Shown piece by piece: positions 18,105 to 27,555 of a stretch of DNA of 64,000 bases. How positions within the stretch are numbered: the first letter of the stretch is position 1; each line of letters begins with the position of its first letter. Source of the stretch: an uncultured Ruminococcus sp. (GTDB lineage: Bacteria > Bacillota > Clostridia > Oscillospirales > Ruminococcaceae); assembly GCA_902800795.1 (NCBI GenBank), contig CADCFQ010000007.1, positions 1 through 64,000 of the forward strand. Reading direction: 5' to 3'. The notes under the pieces are model-generated. The model made no database searches and had not been told where the DNA came from. It saw nothing but the letters and a program-made list of their open reading frames with translations. The translations under genes and the position numbers were made by a program.

Positions 18105-19148
18105 ATGGGCATAGTTTTTGCGATAATCATTTTTGAAGTGATAATCATAATCCACGAGCTTGGCCACTTTGTTGCGGCAAAGGCCAGCGGCGTCAAGGTG
18201 AACGAGTTTGCGATAGGCATGGGGCCTGCGATCTTCAAGAAGAAAAAGGGCGACACACAGTATTCGCTCAGGCTGTTCCCCATAGGCGGCTACTGCGCTA
18301 TGGAGGGCGAGGACAACGGAAGCGATGACGAGCGCTCCTTCGGCAAGCAGAAGCTTTACAAGCGCATCATCATCGTGTGCGCAGGCGTGTTTATGAACTT
18401 TGTGCTGGGGCTTATCATAATCATCATAAACACCTGCCGTATGGACGCTATCACCACAACAAAGATAGCACGGTTTGAAAACGACCAGGCGATGTCTCAC
18501 CAGACAGGGCTTGAGGTGGACGACGAGATAATAAAGATAAACGGTATGCGTATCTTCACCTCGATGGACATATCCTACCAGTTCCAGAACGATGAGGACA
18601 GCGTGTTCGATATGGTGGTGCTGCGTGACGGCAAGAAGGTGGAGCTTGAAAACGTAAGCTTTGCGGTCAGCGACAAGATGATGCACATAGATTTTCTTGT
18701 TTATCCCCAGAAGCTGACGGTGGGCTCTGTTATAGCCGAGTCCTTCAAGACGGCGGCCACGGACGGCAGGCTGATCTATATAACGCTGTTTGATATGATA
18801 AGAGGAAAGTATTCTCTGAAGGACCTTTCGGGTCCTGTGGGGATAGTTGATTCGATGAACCAGGTTGTCGAGAGCGAGACAGACGAGGAGACCGGCAAGA
18901 TAGACTGGTCGGCGCTTATGGACACAATGCTGTCGCTGGCGTCGTTCATCTCGATAAACATTGGTATATTCAATTTACTGCCGCTGCCGGCGCTTGACGG
19001 AGGAAGGCTGGTATTCCTGATAGTTGAGGGAATAAGGGGCAAGCCGGTGCCGCCGGAGAAGGAGGGCATGGTGCATCTTATCGGAATGGCTGCGCTGCTG
19101 CTGTTCATGGCGGTCATCACGGTGAGCGATATAATCAAGCTGTTCTGA
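18105..19148 (+). CDS. rseP: Site-2 intramembrane metalloprotease (RseP/RasP family)
   Basis: This membrane zinc protease cleaves transmembrane segments of anti-sigma factors, signal peptides and FtsL-type proteins. The 347 residues have the HELGH zinc motif at 17-21 inside the first helix, a second helix around 90-105, one PDZ-like domain (about 110-190), and the third zinc ligand motif NLLPLPALDGGRL near 285, followed by a C-terminal helix. The order dxr-rseP-ispG is the usual one. The stop is followed by repeat block 8. Confidence 0.95.
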   Translation: MGIVFAIIIFEVIIIIHELGHFVAAKASGVKVNEFAIGMGPAIFKKKKGDTQYSLRLFPIGGYCAMEGEDNGSDDERSFGKQKLYKRIIIVCAGVFMNFVLGLIIIIINTCRMDAITTTKIARFENDQAMSHQTGLEVDDEIIKINGMRIFTSMDISYQFQNDEDSVFDMVVLRDGKKVELENVSFAVSDKMMHIDFLVYPQKLTVGSVIAESFKTAATDGRLIYITLFDMIRGKYSLKDLSGPVGIVDSMNQVVESETDEETGKIDWSALMDTMLSLASFISINIGIFNLLPLPALDGGRLVFLIVEGIRGKPVPPEKEGMVHLIGMAALLLFMAVITVSDIIKLF

Positions 19149-19149
19149 G

Positions 19150-19672
19150 CGATCAACGCACAAAGCTGAAAAACACAACAGAGCGATAAAAATCCGCCAG
19201 GGTGTCCAGGGCGGGTCCAGCGCCGACCTGGGCGCTGGCATGGTCCAGGGGCGGCGCCCCTGGTCGCCCTCCGCAGAGGGCGAAACACCCCTTATATCCG
19301 GAGGCGCTCGAAAAGGGTGAATTCAAAAACAGTCCGGTGGACTGTTTTTGAAGAGGGGAAGCCCTGCAAGAGGGGCTTCCCCTTGTGAGAAGCAAGAACC
19401 ATTTTCCCTCAAGTCGCTTGCGGCTTGACGGAGTGCTTGTGGATAAACGGATAACCTAGAGCGTGGTTCTGCTTTTTTCTAAGTGCAGAAGGCAGGCTTC
19501 GTGCGATTGAAAGGTGTCGGCTTCGCCGACGGATTTAAATGGGGGCTTTCCCAGCGTGAGCGAAGCTTATGCGTGCTCCCATACCCCTTCGGGTGGACAT
19601 TCACCCCAGCGTAAGCGAAGCTTATGCGTGCTCCCATACCCCTTCGGACAGACATCTCTACAGGGGTGAAAA
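19150..19672 (+). repeat. Intergenic hairpin-rich repeat, block 8 (between rseP and ispG)
   Basis: The block starts with the A-rich CAACARAGC units directly after the rseP stop and continues with the GGGCGCTGG hairpin, GGGGCGGCGCCCC, CCCTCCGCAGAGGG, ACAGTCCGGTGGACTGT, GGGGCTTCCCC, CAAGTCGCTTGCGGCTTG and GGTGTCGGCTTCGCCGAC. A 43-bp unit is duplicated in tandem at 19550-19592 and 19605-19647. No gene is seen. Confidence 0.85.
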
Positions 19673-19735
19673 CCGCCAAGTGAAATGCACGGACAAGCAC
19701 GGAAAAGTACTGATATTTCAGGAAAGGAAAAGACT

Positions 19736-20773
19736 ATGATAAACGTACACCCTGTCAGACTAGGTGACTACACCTTTGACGGAAACCACATATATATACA
19801 GTCGATGCTCAACACCGAGGCTCATGATATCGAGGGCTCGGTGGCGCAGGCTGTGGAGCTCGAAAAGGCAGGCTGCGAGATAATCAGAGCCGCAATACCT
19901 GATATGGATGCGGTCAAGCTCATACCTGCGCTGAAAGAGAAGATATCGGTGCCGCTGGTGGCGGATATCCACTTTGACTACCGCCTTGCTCTTGCGGCTG
20001 CGCAGGCAGGCATAGACAAGATAAGGATAAACCCCGGGAACATCGGCGACCGTGAGAACACCAAGGCCGTTGTGGACGAATGCAGAAGACGGCATATCCC
20101 CATAAGGATAGGCGTAAACGGCGGCTCTCTGGAAAAGGAGCTTTTGGAGCGCTACGGCTCTCCTACTCCCGAAGCACTGGTCGAAAGCGCTATGCGCCAC
20201 GTTAAGATACTTGAAGAGCTTGACTTTGAGGACACAGTTATCTCTATCAAGTCCTCCAATGTCCCAACGATGATAAAGGCTTACAGGCTCTGCCGTGAGC
20301 GCTGTGCTTATCCTCTGCATCTCGGCGTTACCGAGGCCGGGACAGAGAGAATGGGTCTTATAAAATCAGCCGCCGGAATAGGCTCGCTGCTGGTGGACGG
20401 CATAGGCGAGACCATAAGGGTCAGCCTTACTGACAGCCCCGTCAAGGAGATAGCGGCGGCAAAGGATATACTCAAAGCCGTCGGAAAGGGCAGCGGTGTA
20501 GAGATAGTTTCCTGTCCCACCTGCGGACGCACACAGATAGACCTGATAGGTCTTGCAAACCGAGTCGAGGACGCCACACGGCACCTTGACAAAAACATAA
20601 AGATAGCCGTTATGGGCTGTATAGTCAACGGCATAGGCGAGGGCAGAGAAGCCGACATCGGCATAGCCGGCGGCAAGGGTAAGGCCGTTATCTTCAAAAA
20701 AGGCGAGAAGCTCTGCACCGTTGACGAGAAGGATGCCCTCACGGCTCTGCTTGCCGAGATAGAAAAACTGTAA
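19736..20773 (+). CDS. ispG: 4-hydroxy-3-methylbut-2-en-1-yl diphosphate synthase (IspG)
   Basis: IspG is the iron-sulfur enzyme of the penultimate MEP pathway step. The 345-residue protein has a TIM-barrel start (IQSMLNTEAHDIEG), the 'DIHFDYRLAL' segment and a C-terminal [4Fe-4S] domain with SCPTCGRTQ near residue 260 and MGCIVNGIGEG near 293. The frame is open from 19685, but AGGAAAGGA sits 8 bp before the ATG at 19736, which is also where homology begins. With uppS and dxr this places three isoprenoid genes in one run. Confidence 0.96.
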   Translation: MINVHPVRLGDYTFDGNHIYIQSMLNTEAHDIEGSVAQAVELEKAGCEIIRAAIPDMDAVKLIPALKEKISVPLVADIHFDYRLALAAAQAGIDKIRINPGNIGDRENTKAVVDECRRRHIPIRIGVNGGSLEKELLERYGSPTPEALVESAMRHVKILEELDFEDTVISIKSSNVPTMIKAYRLCRERCAYPLHLGVTEAGTERMGLIKSAAGIGSLLVDGIGETIRVSLTDSPVKEIAAAKDILKAVGKGSGVEIVSCPTCGRTQIDLIGLANRVEDATRHLDKNIKIAVMGCIVNGIGEGREADIGIAGGKGKAVIFKKGEKLCTVDEKDALTALLAEIEKL

Positions 20774-20797
20774 AATAAACGAAGGGAAGTATATCGA

Positions 20798-21700
20798 TTG
20801 TTTAATAAACTGACTCATAAGGTATTCGGCGGACTTAAAATGACCTGGCCGAGAGTGATCATCTTTGCGGTGATAATGGGTGTATATACAGCGCTCTGTG
20901 CGCTTCTTGCTCCCGACGGCAATTCGTTCCACGATATCGCTGTCGTTATGTCGCCCTGGGTGCTCCCTGCGCTGATAGTGATCCTCAACTGCAAGACCCC
21001 CTGGGAGGCAGCCGCAAAGGTTTTTGTGTTCTTTCTCATCTCCCAGCCGCTGGTCTACCTTATCCAGGTGCCGTTCTCCGATATGGGGTGGAAGCTTTTC
21101 GGCTACTATCCCTATTGGTTCAAGTTAACCCTTGCGACCATCCCGGCAGGCTTTGCGGCGTGGTTCTGCAAGAAGGGGAACATCCTCTCGGCTGTTATCC
21201 TCTCGGGCGGTATGGCTCTTATGGCGCTGGAGGGCGCAGGCTTTGCAAAGAGAGCATTCACCAGCTTCCCGGACGGCCTGCTCTCGGCGATAGTTATCCT
21301 GGGGCTCATCCCCGTGTTTATTTTCGGGATACTCAGGACCAAGCGTGCAAGGATAATCGCCTGCACACTTACCGCTGTAATAATAGTCGGGATATTCGTT
21401 TACACCTTTGTGATAAACTCAGATTCAGGCAGGGTCAGTGAGCGGATAGTAAACGCCGAATACGGCATAACCGTGGATAATATGGACAAGTCAAGCGTTG
21501 AGTCCGACAATGAAAACATCACAGCAGAGCTTTACGAAAATGACGGGGTCTGCTGGGTGAGGGTCGAATTCAAGGAAAACGGAGAGGCTCATCTTACCTT
21601 TGAGAACCCAAAGGGAGAAAAGTATCAGATGCTGGTGACCTGTGAAAAGACAGCCTCGGGCTACTCTATGGGCAGTGAGGATCTGGGCAGAAAGAAATAA
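20798..21700 (+). CDS. Membrane protein of unknown function between ispG and polC
   Basis: The 300-residue protein has about six hydrophobic helices in residues 18-210, then a soluble C-terminal domain of about 90 residues on the far side of the membrane. That domain contains beta-rich segments such as 'VCWVRVEFKENGEAHLTF'. The start appears to be TTG at 20798 with GGGAAG 9 bp upstream; an ATG at 20840 is the alternative. I do not recognise a named family. The position inside the ispG-polC run suggests cotranscription but not function. Confidence 0.75.
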   Translation: MFNKLTHKVFGGLKMTWPRVIIFAVIMGVYTALCALLAPDGNSFHDIAVVMSPWVLPALIVILNCKTPWEAAAKVFVFFLISQPLVYLIQVPFSDMGWKLFGYYPYWFKLTLATIPAGFAAWFCKKGNILSAVILSGGMALMALEGAGFAKRAFTSFPDGLLSAIVILGLIPVFIFGILRTKRARIIACTLTAVIIVGIFVYTFVINSDSGRVSERIVNAEYGITVDNMDKSSVESDNENITAELYENDGVCWVRVEFKENGEAHLTFENPKGEKYQMLVTCEKTASGYSMGSEDLGRKK

Positions 21701-21720
21701 GTATCAAGGACAGATAATAA

Positions 21721-24700
21721 ATGACAGAACAGACGATAATGACGCTCTTTGAGGAATATAATGCGCTTATCCCGAAGGAGCTGGAAAACGGAAAGATACT
21801 CAAGCTCGAGCTTGACGGCGACAACAGCGGCATAACTGTGACCGCCGCCTTTGAAAGGCCTGTGAGCTTTGGTTCGGTGACAAAATTTCGTGAGGATATG
21901 CGCCGGGTCATGGGGCTCTCCCGCTTCGAGCTTTTGCCAAAATACGCTCCCGACAAGCTGAGCGCCGATTATTTCGGCGAGCTTTGCCTGTTTTTAAAGA
22001 GCCGCTGTCCGCTGGTCAACGGCTTTCTGAACGGCGCAGAAGCCAGACTTGAAGAGGACAATACCTTTGTGGTGGAGCTTAAAAACGGCGGCTACGACCT
22101 CTTGCAGCAGGTAGGTGCGGAGCACCAGTTTGCAAAGCTTGTGAGGGAGATGTTCTCCTGTTCTGCCTCTGTCCGCTTTGAGGGCGTTCTGGAGACAGAC
22201 CAGGCCGCCAACGACGAGCGCAAAAAGCAGGAGCTGGATGCAAGACCCGAAACAAAGAAGCTTATAGAAAACGCTAAGAAGCAGCCCGAGCCCGCAAGGC
22301 TCAAAGACAACGGCAGCGGCCCTGTGAACTTCAGGACGGCTACTATCGACCTGCGCCGTTTTTCGCTTCTGTGCGATGACTCAGCTGTGCTTATGGGTGC
22401 GCCCCTCAGCTCCGAGAGCGAGCTTACAAAAATGGCTGACGCCAATGAAAACAGCGGCGATGTCATCGTCTGGGGAGATATTTTCTCGAAGCCCGAGACA
22501 AGGGAGACAAAGAACGGTATGCTTATAGCTACCTTCTTCATCACTGACTATACCTCATCCTTCTCTGTAAAGCTCCTGGGCTCAAACAACACCTTCAAGA
22601 AATCCAAGAACCTTAAAAAAGCCGTTCTCGAGCAGATGCTCTCGGGCTACATAAAGGAGGGCGCAACTCTGCTTATGAGGGGCCACCTTGAAGAGGACAG
22701 CTATGACCATAACATCTATTTCATGCCCGACACCATTATGTCTGTCAAGCACGAAAAGGAAAAGGACACCTGCGAGCAGAAGAGAGTTGAGCTCCACTGC
22801 CATACTAATATGTCTCAGAACGACGCTATGACGCCGGCTTCAAAGCTGGTGGAGAAGGCCTTCGGCTGGGGCCACAGGGCTATAGCCATAACCGACCACG
22901 GCTGTGTCCAGGCGTTCCCGGAGGCGGTCAACACCGCAAGGGGCATCCGCAAGGGCGGCTCTGATTTCAAGCTTATCCTCGGCGTGGAAGCATACGAGGT
23001 CAACAACGACGAGCGCATTTTCACAGGCATCGACAGCAGGAGACTGACAGACGAGATAATCTGCTTTGACCTTGAGACCACAGGCACCGACCCCGAAAAG
23101 GACAGGATAATCGAGATAGGTGCGGTCAGGGTCAGGGGTCTTGAGATAGTTGACACCCTTGATATAATGGTGGACCCCGAGGGGCCTATACCCGAGTTTA
23201 TCCAGGGGCTGACAGGGATAACCGACGATATGGTAAAGGGCGCCGAAAAGCAGGAGACAGCTCTGCGCCGCTTTATAGAGTTCTGCGGCGAGAAGCCCGT
23301 GCTCTGCGCCCACAATTCACGCTTTGACACAGGGTTCGTGTCGTCCCTTTGCAGACAGCTGGATATAAAATTTGAATTTTCACACTTAGACACTGTGCCT
23401 ATGTCACAGATAATGCTGCCGGAGCTTAAAAAGCACAAGCTCAATGTGGTGGCAGAGCATTTTGGCTTCGGCGACTTCAACCACCACCGTGGCGGCGATG
23501 ACGCAGAGACCTTAGCTAAGATCTTTATCAGGCTTTCAGAGATGCTTATAAAGCAGTATCCCCTTGTTGATGTTACCGTTGACAAGCTCAATTCTCTGCT
23601 TGCGGACGAGGACGATGTGCTCTCGAAGCCGGCCTACCACCAGATAATCCTGGTGAGAAACAACACAGGCCTTAAAAACCTTTACAAGCTGATATCAGAC
23701 TCGAACCTGAAATATTTCAAGCGCCGTCCCCGTATCCCCAAGTCGGAGCTTACCCGTCACCGTGAGGGTCTTATCATAGGAAGCGCCTGCTCACAGGGCG
23801 AGCTTTTCACTGCCATTATGGAGAAAAAGCCCTGGCCGGAGCTTTTGCAGATAGCTTCGTTCTATGACTATCTCGAGGTACAGCCTATCGGCAACAACGC
23901 CTATATGCTCAGAGAGGGGATAGTCAACTCCAATGAGGAGCTCCAGGAGCTTGACCGCACCGTTATCCGAATAGCGGAAGCTTTGGGCAAGCCTGTGTGC
24001 GCCACAGGTGACGTACACTTTATGGAAAAGACGGATGCGGCTTTCAGAGCCGTTATCCAGGACTCCATGGGCTATACCGACTGCGACAGGCAGCCGCCCC
24101 TTTATCTTAAGACCACTCAGGAGATGCTGTCTGACTTTGCTTATCTCGGCGAGGACAAGGCCTTTGAGATAGTGGTCAAGAACCCGAATATGATAGCGGA
24201 TATGTGCGACCCCGACCTTAAAGCCTTCCCCGACGGCACCTATACACCCTCGATCGAGGGTTCTATCTATCAGCTCCAGATAATCTGCTGGAGAAAGTGC
24301 TGCTCTATCTACGGCGACTGCGACCCCGACTCTATAGAGGTCCCCGAGGGCGAGGATGTTGATGTTTCGCAGTATTTTGAGGGACATATCCCTGATATAG
24401 TTTTCCAGAGACTCAAGCGTGAGCTTGCGTCCATTATAAAACACGGCTTTGCCGTGCTCTATATGATCTCACAGAAGCTTGTGGCCAACTCAAACGAGAA
24501 CGGCTATCAGGTGGGCTCCCGTGGCTCGGTCGGCTCGTCCTTCGTGGCGTCGATGTCGGGCATCTCCGAGGTAAACCCTCTCCAGCCACACTATGTCTGC
24601 CGCAAGTGCAATTACAGCGAGTTCATAACCGACGGTTCGGTGGGCTCGGGCTTCGACCTGCCGCCAAAGAAATGTCCACGCTGTGACCATGACCTTCACC

Positions 24701-26211
24701 GTGACGGCCACGATATCCCCTTCGAGACCTTCCTCGGCTTCGACGGAGACAAGGCTCCTGATATCGACCTTAACTTCTCGGGCGACTATCAGGCAAGAGC
24801 TCACCGCTACACAGAGGAGCTCTTCGGCTCGGATCACGTTTTCAAGGCCGGAACTATCGGCATGATACAGGAAAAAACAGCCTTTGGCTATGTTATGAAA
24901 TACCTTGAAAAGCGCAAGCCCAGCCCGGACGCTCCGCTGAAAGTCTCAAAGGCGGAGATAGAAAGGCTCAAGCTCGGCTGCTGCGGAGTAAAGAGAACGA
25001 CCTCTCAGCACCCGGGCGGAATGGTCGTTATCCCCGGTGACTACGAGGTAACGGACTTTACCCCTGTCCAGCACCCGGCTGATAAGACGGATTCGGACAT
25101 GGTCACCACCCACTTCGACTTCCGCTCTATGCACGACACTATCCTGAAGCTCGACGAGCTCGGCCACGATAACCCGACGATGTATAAATATCTCGAGGAC
25201 TTCACCGGAATGGACATAAACGCCTGTCCCATGTCGGACCCGGACGTTTATTCGCTGTTCACATCCCCGAAGGCTCTGGGCGTCACAGAGGACGACATCC
25301 TCTGCAAGACGGGAACTCTGGGTATCCCCGAGATGGGAACGCCCTTCGTAAGACAGATGCTCCTTGATGCCAAGCCCAAGAATTTCTCGGACCTTTTGCA
25401 GATATCCGGCCTTTCCCACGGAACGGACGTGTGGCTCGGAAACGCACAGGAGCTCATCGCAAACGGCACCTGTGACATTTCCAATGTTATCGGAACGAGA
25501 GACAGTATCATGACCTATCTTCTTTATCACGGGCTCGAGCCAAAGCTTGCCTTCAAGATAATGGAGATAACCCGTAAGGGCAAGGCACCAAAGCTCCTGA
25601 CCGAGGAGATGAAAGCCGATATGAGAGCCCACGATGTGCCGGAGTGGTATATCGAGAGCTGTCTGAAAATAAAGTATATGTTCCCGAAGGCCCATGCCGC
25701 CGCTTATGTTACTGCGGCGATAAGGCTGTGCTGGTTCAAGGTGCATATGCCGATATATTTCTATGCGACATATTTTACTGTCAAGGGCGGAGACTTTGAT
25801 GCCGACAGCGCAGTAAGGGGCAAGGATGTAGTAAGGAGCAGGATAGAGGAGCTTTCGTCCCGACCCAAGGACGAGCTCAGCGGCAAGGACTCGGATGTTC
25901 TCGATATCCTTATGATAGAAAACGAGATGCTTGCCCGTGGGATGAGCTTTTTGCCTGTGGACATCCACAAGTCTCACGCAACCATTTTCCAGGTCGAGGA
26001 GGACGACAAGCTGAGGCTGCCCTTTGTGGCGCTCGACGGTGTCGGCGAGAGTGCGGCTAAGAGCATCTATGAAAAAGCGCAGAACGGAGACTTTATCTCC
26101 ATCGAGGAATTCCAGCAGCAGAGCGGTGTTTCAAGTGCCGTTATCGATACGCTCGAGCGCTATAACGCTTTCGGCGATATGCCTAAATCCAATCAGCTCA
26201 CGCTGTTTTAA
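21721..26211 (+). CDS. polC: DNA polymerase III alpha subunit, Gram-positive type (PolC)
   Basis: PolC is the main replicative polymerase of Firmicutes, with built-in 3'-5' exonuclease. The 1496 residues match the family. Domains in order: N-terminal domains (1-230), an OB fold (about 235-345), the split PHP domain beginning with ELHCHTNMSQNDAM near 357, the DEDD exonuclease with FDLETTGTDPEKDRIIEIG near 447, the remaining PHP and polymerase region with the catalytic PDIDLNFSGD near 1017, and a zinc finger (CRKCNYSEF, CPRC) near 960. The helix-hairpin-helix and tail end in NQLTLF. It is the last gene of the pyrH-polC run. Confidence 0.97.
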   Translation: MTEQTIMTLFEEYNALIPKELENGKILKLELDGDNSGITVTAAFERPVSFGSVTKFREDMRRVMGLSRFELLPKYAPDKLSADYFGELCLFLKSRCPLVNGFLNGAEARLEEDNTFVVELKNGGYDLLQQVGAEHQFAKLVREMFSCSASVRFEGVLETDQAANDERKKQELDARPETKKLIENAKKQPEPARLKDNGSGPVNFRTATIDLRRFSLLCDDSAVLMGAPLSSESELTKMADANENSGDVIVWGDIFSKPETRETKNGMLIATFFITDYTSSFSVKLLGSNNTFKKSKNLKKAVLEQMLSGYIKEGATLLMRGHLEEDSYDHNIYFMPDTIMSVKHEKEKDTCEQKRVELHCHTNMSQNDAMTPASKLVEKAFGWGHRAIAITDHGCVQAFPEAVNTARGIRKGGSDFKLILGVEAYEVNNDERIFTGIDSRRLTDEIICFDLETTGTDPEKDRIIEIGAVRVRGLEIVDTLDIMVDPEGPIPEFIQGLTGITDDMVKGAEKQETALRRFIEFCGEKPVLCAHNSRFDTGFVSSLCRQLDIKFEFSHLDTVPMSQIMLPELKKHKLNVVAEHFGFGDFNHHRGGDDAETLAKIFIRLSEMLIKQYPLVDVTVDKLNSLLADEDDVLSKPAYHQIILVRNNTGLKNLYKLISDSNLKYFKRRPRIPKSELTRHREGLIIGSACSQGELFTAIMEKKPWPELLQIASFYDYLEVQPIGNNAYMLREGIVNSNEELQELDRTVIRIAEALGKPVCATGDVHFMEKTDAAFRAVIQDSMGYTDCDRQPPLYLKTTQEMLSDFAYLGEDKAFEIVVKNPNMIADMCDPDLKAFPDGTYTPSIEGSIYQLQIICWRKCCSIYGDCDPDSIEVPEGEDVDVSQYFEGHIPDIVFQRLKRELASIIKHGFAVLYMISQKLVANSNENGYQVGSRGSVGSSFVASMSGISEVNPLQPHYVCRKCNYSEFITDGSVGSGFDLPPKKCPRCDHDLHRDGHDIPFETFLGFDGDKAPDIDLNFSGDYQARAHRYTEELFGSDHVFKAGTIGMIQEKTAFGYVMKYLEKRKPSPDAPLKVSKAEIERLKLGCCGVKRTTSQHPGGMVVIPGDYEVTDFTPVQHPADKTDSDMVTTHFDFRSMHDTILKLDELGHDNPTMYKYLEDFTGMDINACPMSDPDVYSLFTSPKALGVTEDDILCKTGTLGIPEMGTPFVRQMLLDAKPKNFSDLLQISGLSHGTDVWLGNAQELIANGTCDISNVIGTRDSIMTYLLYHGLEPKLAFKIMEITRKGKAPKLLTEEMKADMRAHDVPEWYIESCLKIKYMFPKAHAAAYVTAAIRLCWFKVHMPIYFYATYFTVKGGDFDADSAVRGKDVVRSRIEELSSRPKDELSGKDSDVLDILMIENEMLARGMSFLPVDIHKSHATIFQVEEDDKLRLPFVALDGVGESAAKSIYEKAQNGDFISIEEFQQQSGVSSAVIDTLERYNAFGDMPKSNQLTLF

Positions 26212-26254
26212 TGGTTCGTTCCTACAAAGATGCTAAAAAGCTCCGGCTTCGCTG

Positions 26255-26283
26255 TTGACAAATCCGGCGGAATATGTTACCAT
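26255..26283 (+). promoter_or_regulatory. Promoter of the histidine operon
   Basis: TTGACA (26255-26260) and TACCAT (26278-26283) are separated by 17 bp. The weak -10 box lies inside the left arm of the palindrome at 26277-26304. Confidence 0.65.
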
Positions 26284-26304
26284 AGTGCTATGATACTATG
26301 GTAA
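26277..26304. promoter_or_regulatory. Operator palindrome of the histidine operon
   Basis: TTACCATAGT-N8-ACTATGGTAA is a perfect inverted repeat with 10-bp arms overlapping the -10 box, 37 bp before hisZ. A repressor binding here would block transcription. A TrpR-type his regulator (HisR/YerC of Firmicutes) is a reasonable candidate by family knowledge; it is not encoded in this window. No T-box leader is seen. Confidence 0.65.
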
Positions 26305-26340
26305 TAGTTTACTACGCTAAAGTGAATGAGAGGAAACAGT

Positions 26341-27543
26341 ATGAAAAGATACGATCTTATAACCCCCGAGGGAACAAGAGACCTTCTGTTTGAAGAATGC
26401 AAGGCAAGAAGAGAGGTCGAGAACAAGCTTACAGGGCTTTTCTCGGGGCTCGGCTACAGCGAGGTCGTTACACCCGGGATAGAGTTCTACGATGTTTTCA
26501 GCGGAAGCAGCCGCAACTTCATGCAGGAGAACCTTTACAAGATGACCGACTCGAAGGGCAGGCTCATAGTTATGCGCCCCGACTCCACGATCCCGATAGC
26601 AAGGCTCGTGGCAACAAGGCTCAAGGATGCGCAGCTGCCTTTAAGACTTTTTTACAGCCAGAGCGTTTATCAGAACAATGCGCTTTTAAAGGGCAAGACC
26701 GACGAGAACGTTATGGCAGGAATAGAGCTCATTGGCGGCCGCAACAGCAAGAGAGCAGACTATGAGGTGCTGTGTACGGCTGTGACAGCGCTTTCCGAGT
26801 TTGACAGGGAAAATTTCAGGCTGGAGCTTGGACATATAGGCTATTTCAAGGAGCTTGTGGCAAAGCTTGATGTTGATGAGGGTGTGCGTGAGGACATAAG
26901 GATGCTCATTTCCACAAAGAACTATCCTGCCCTCAATGACCTGCTTGGAGAGGTCGGCGACAACGCCGTTACCAATGCTTTGAAACAGCTGCCCGCTCTT
27001 TTCGGCGGCGCCGAGGTTTTTGACAGGGCAGAGAAGATATATACAGACGATAAGATCAGCAGGATACTCAAGGACCTCCGTGAGGAATACGAGCGCCTGT
27101 CGGCTCTGGGCTTCGAGGGCAAGATCTCTGTGGATCTGGGTATCGTTTCGCATACAGCTTACTACACCGGGATAGTGTTCAGGGGCTATCTTTCCGAGAT
27201 AGGCCAGACCGTTTTGAAGGGCGGCCGCTATGACGGGCTGATAGGCGAGTTCGGCCAGGATTGTACGGCTGTGGGCTTCGGCATAAATGTGGGAGCTGTG
27301 GCAAGGCATCTGAGCCGCATAGGCGAGAAGAGCGAGCTCAAAACTCCCGATGCGATAGTTTACGGCGACAAGGGCTATGTTGTCGAGGCAATAAGCTACG
27401 CACAGAAGCTTGTAAGCGCCGGCAGCTGTGTAGAGAATTCGCTTTTTGATACCTTTGAGGAGACCCTTGACTATGCAAAGGACAGGGGTATCAAGAAAGT
27501 CATCAGAGTAGCAGACGATATCACAGAGACAAGTGTAGGATAA
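26341..27543 (+). CDS. hisZ: ATP phosphoribosyltransferase regulatory subunit HisZ
   Basis: HisZ is a catalytically inactive histidyl-tRNA synthetase paralogue that complexes with short-form HisG and makes it active and feedback-sensitive. The 400-residue protein has the TPEGTRDLL start, class II synthetase-like motif 2 (RPDSTIPIARLVA) and GGRYDGLIGEFG. The frame opens at 26326, but GAGAGGAAA is spaced for the ATG at 26341. It lacks the anticodon-binding domain of HisS, in line with HisZ. It opens the his operon. Confidence 0.93.
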   Translation: MKRYDLITPEGTRDLLFEECKARREVENKLTGLFSGLGYSEVVTPGIEFYDVFSGSSRNFMQENLYKMTDSKGRLIVMRPDSTIPIARLVATRLKDAQLPLRLFYSQSVYQNNALLKGKTDENVMAGIELIGGRNSKRADYEVLCTAVTALSEFDRENFRLELGHIGYFKELVAKLDVDEGVREDIRMLISTKNYPALNDLLGEVGDNAVTNALKQLPALFGGAEVFDRAEKIYTDDKISRILKDLREEYERLSALGFEGKISVDLGIVSHTAYYTGIVFRGYLSEIGQTVLKGGRYDGLIGEFGQDCTAVGFGINVGAVARHLSRIGEKSELKTPDAIVYGDKGYVVEAISYAQKLVSAGSCVENSLFDTFEETLDYAKDRGIKKVIRVADDITETSVG

Positions 27544-27555
27544 GGAGATAAAGGG

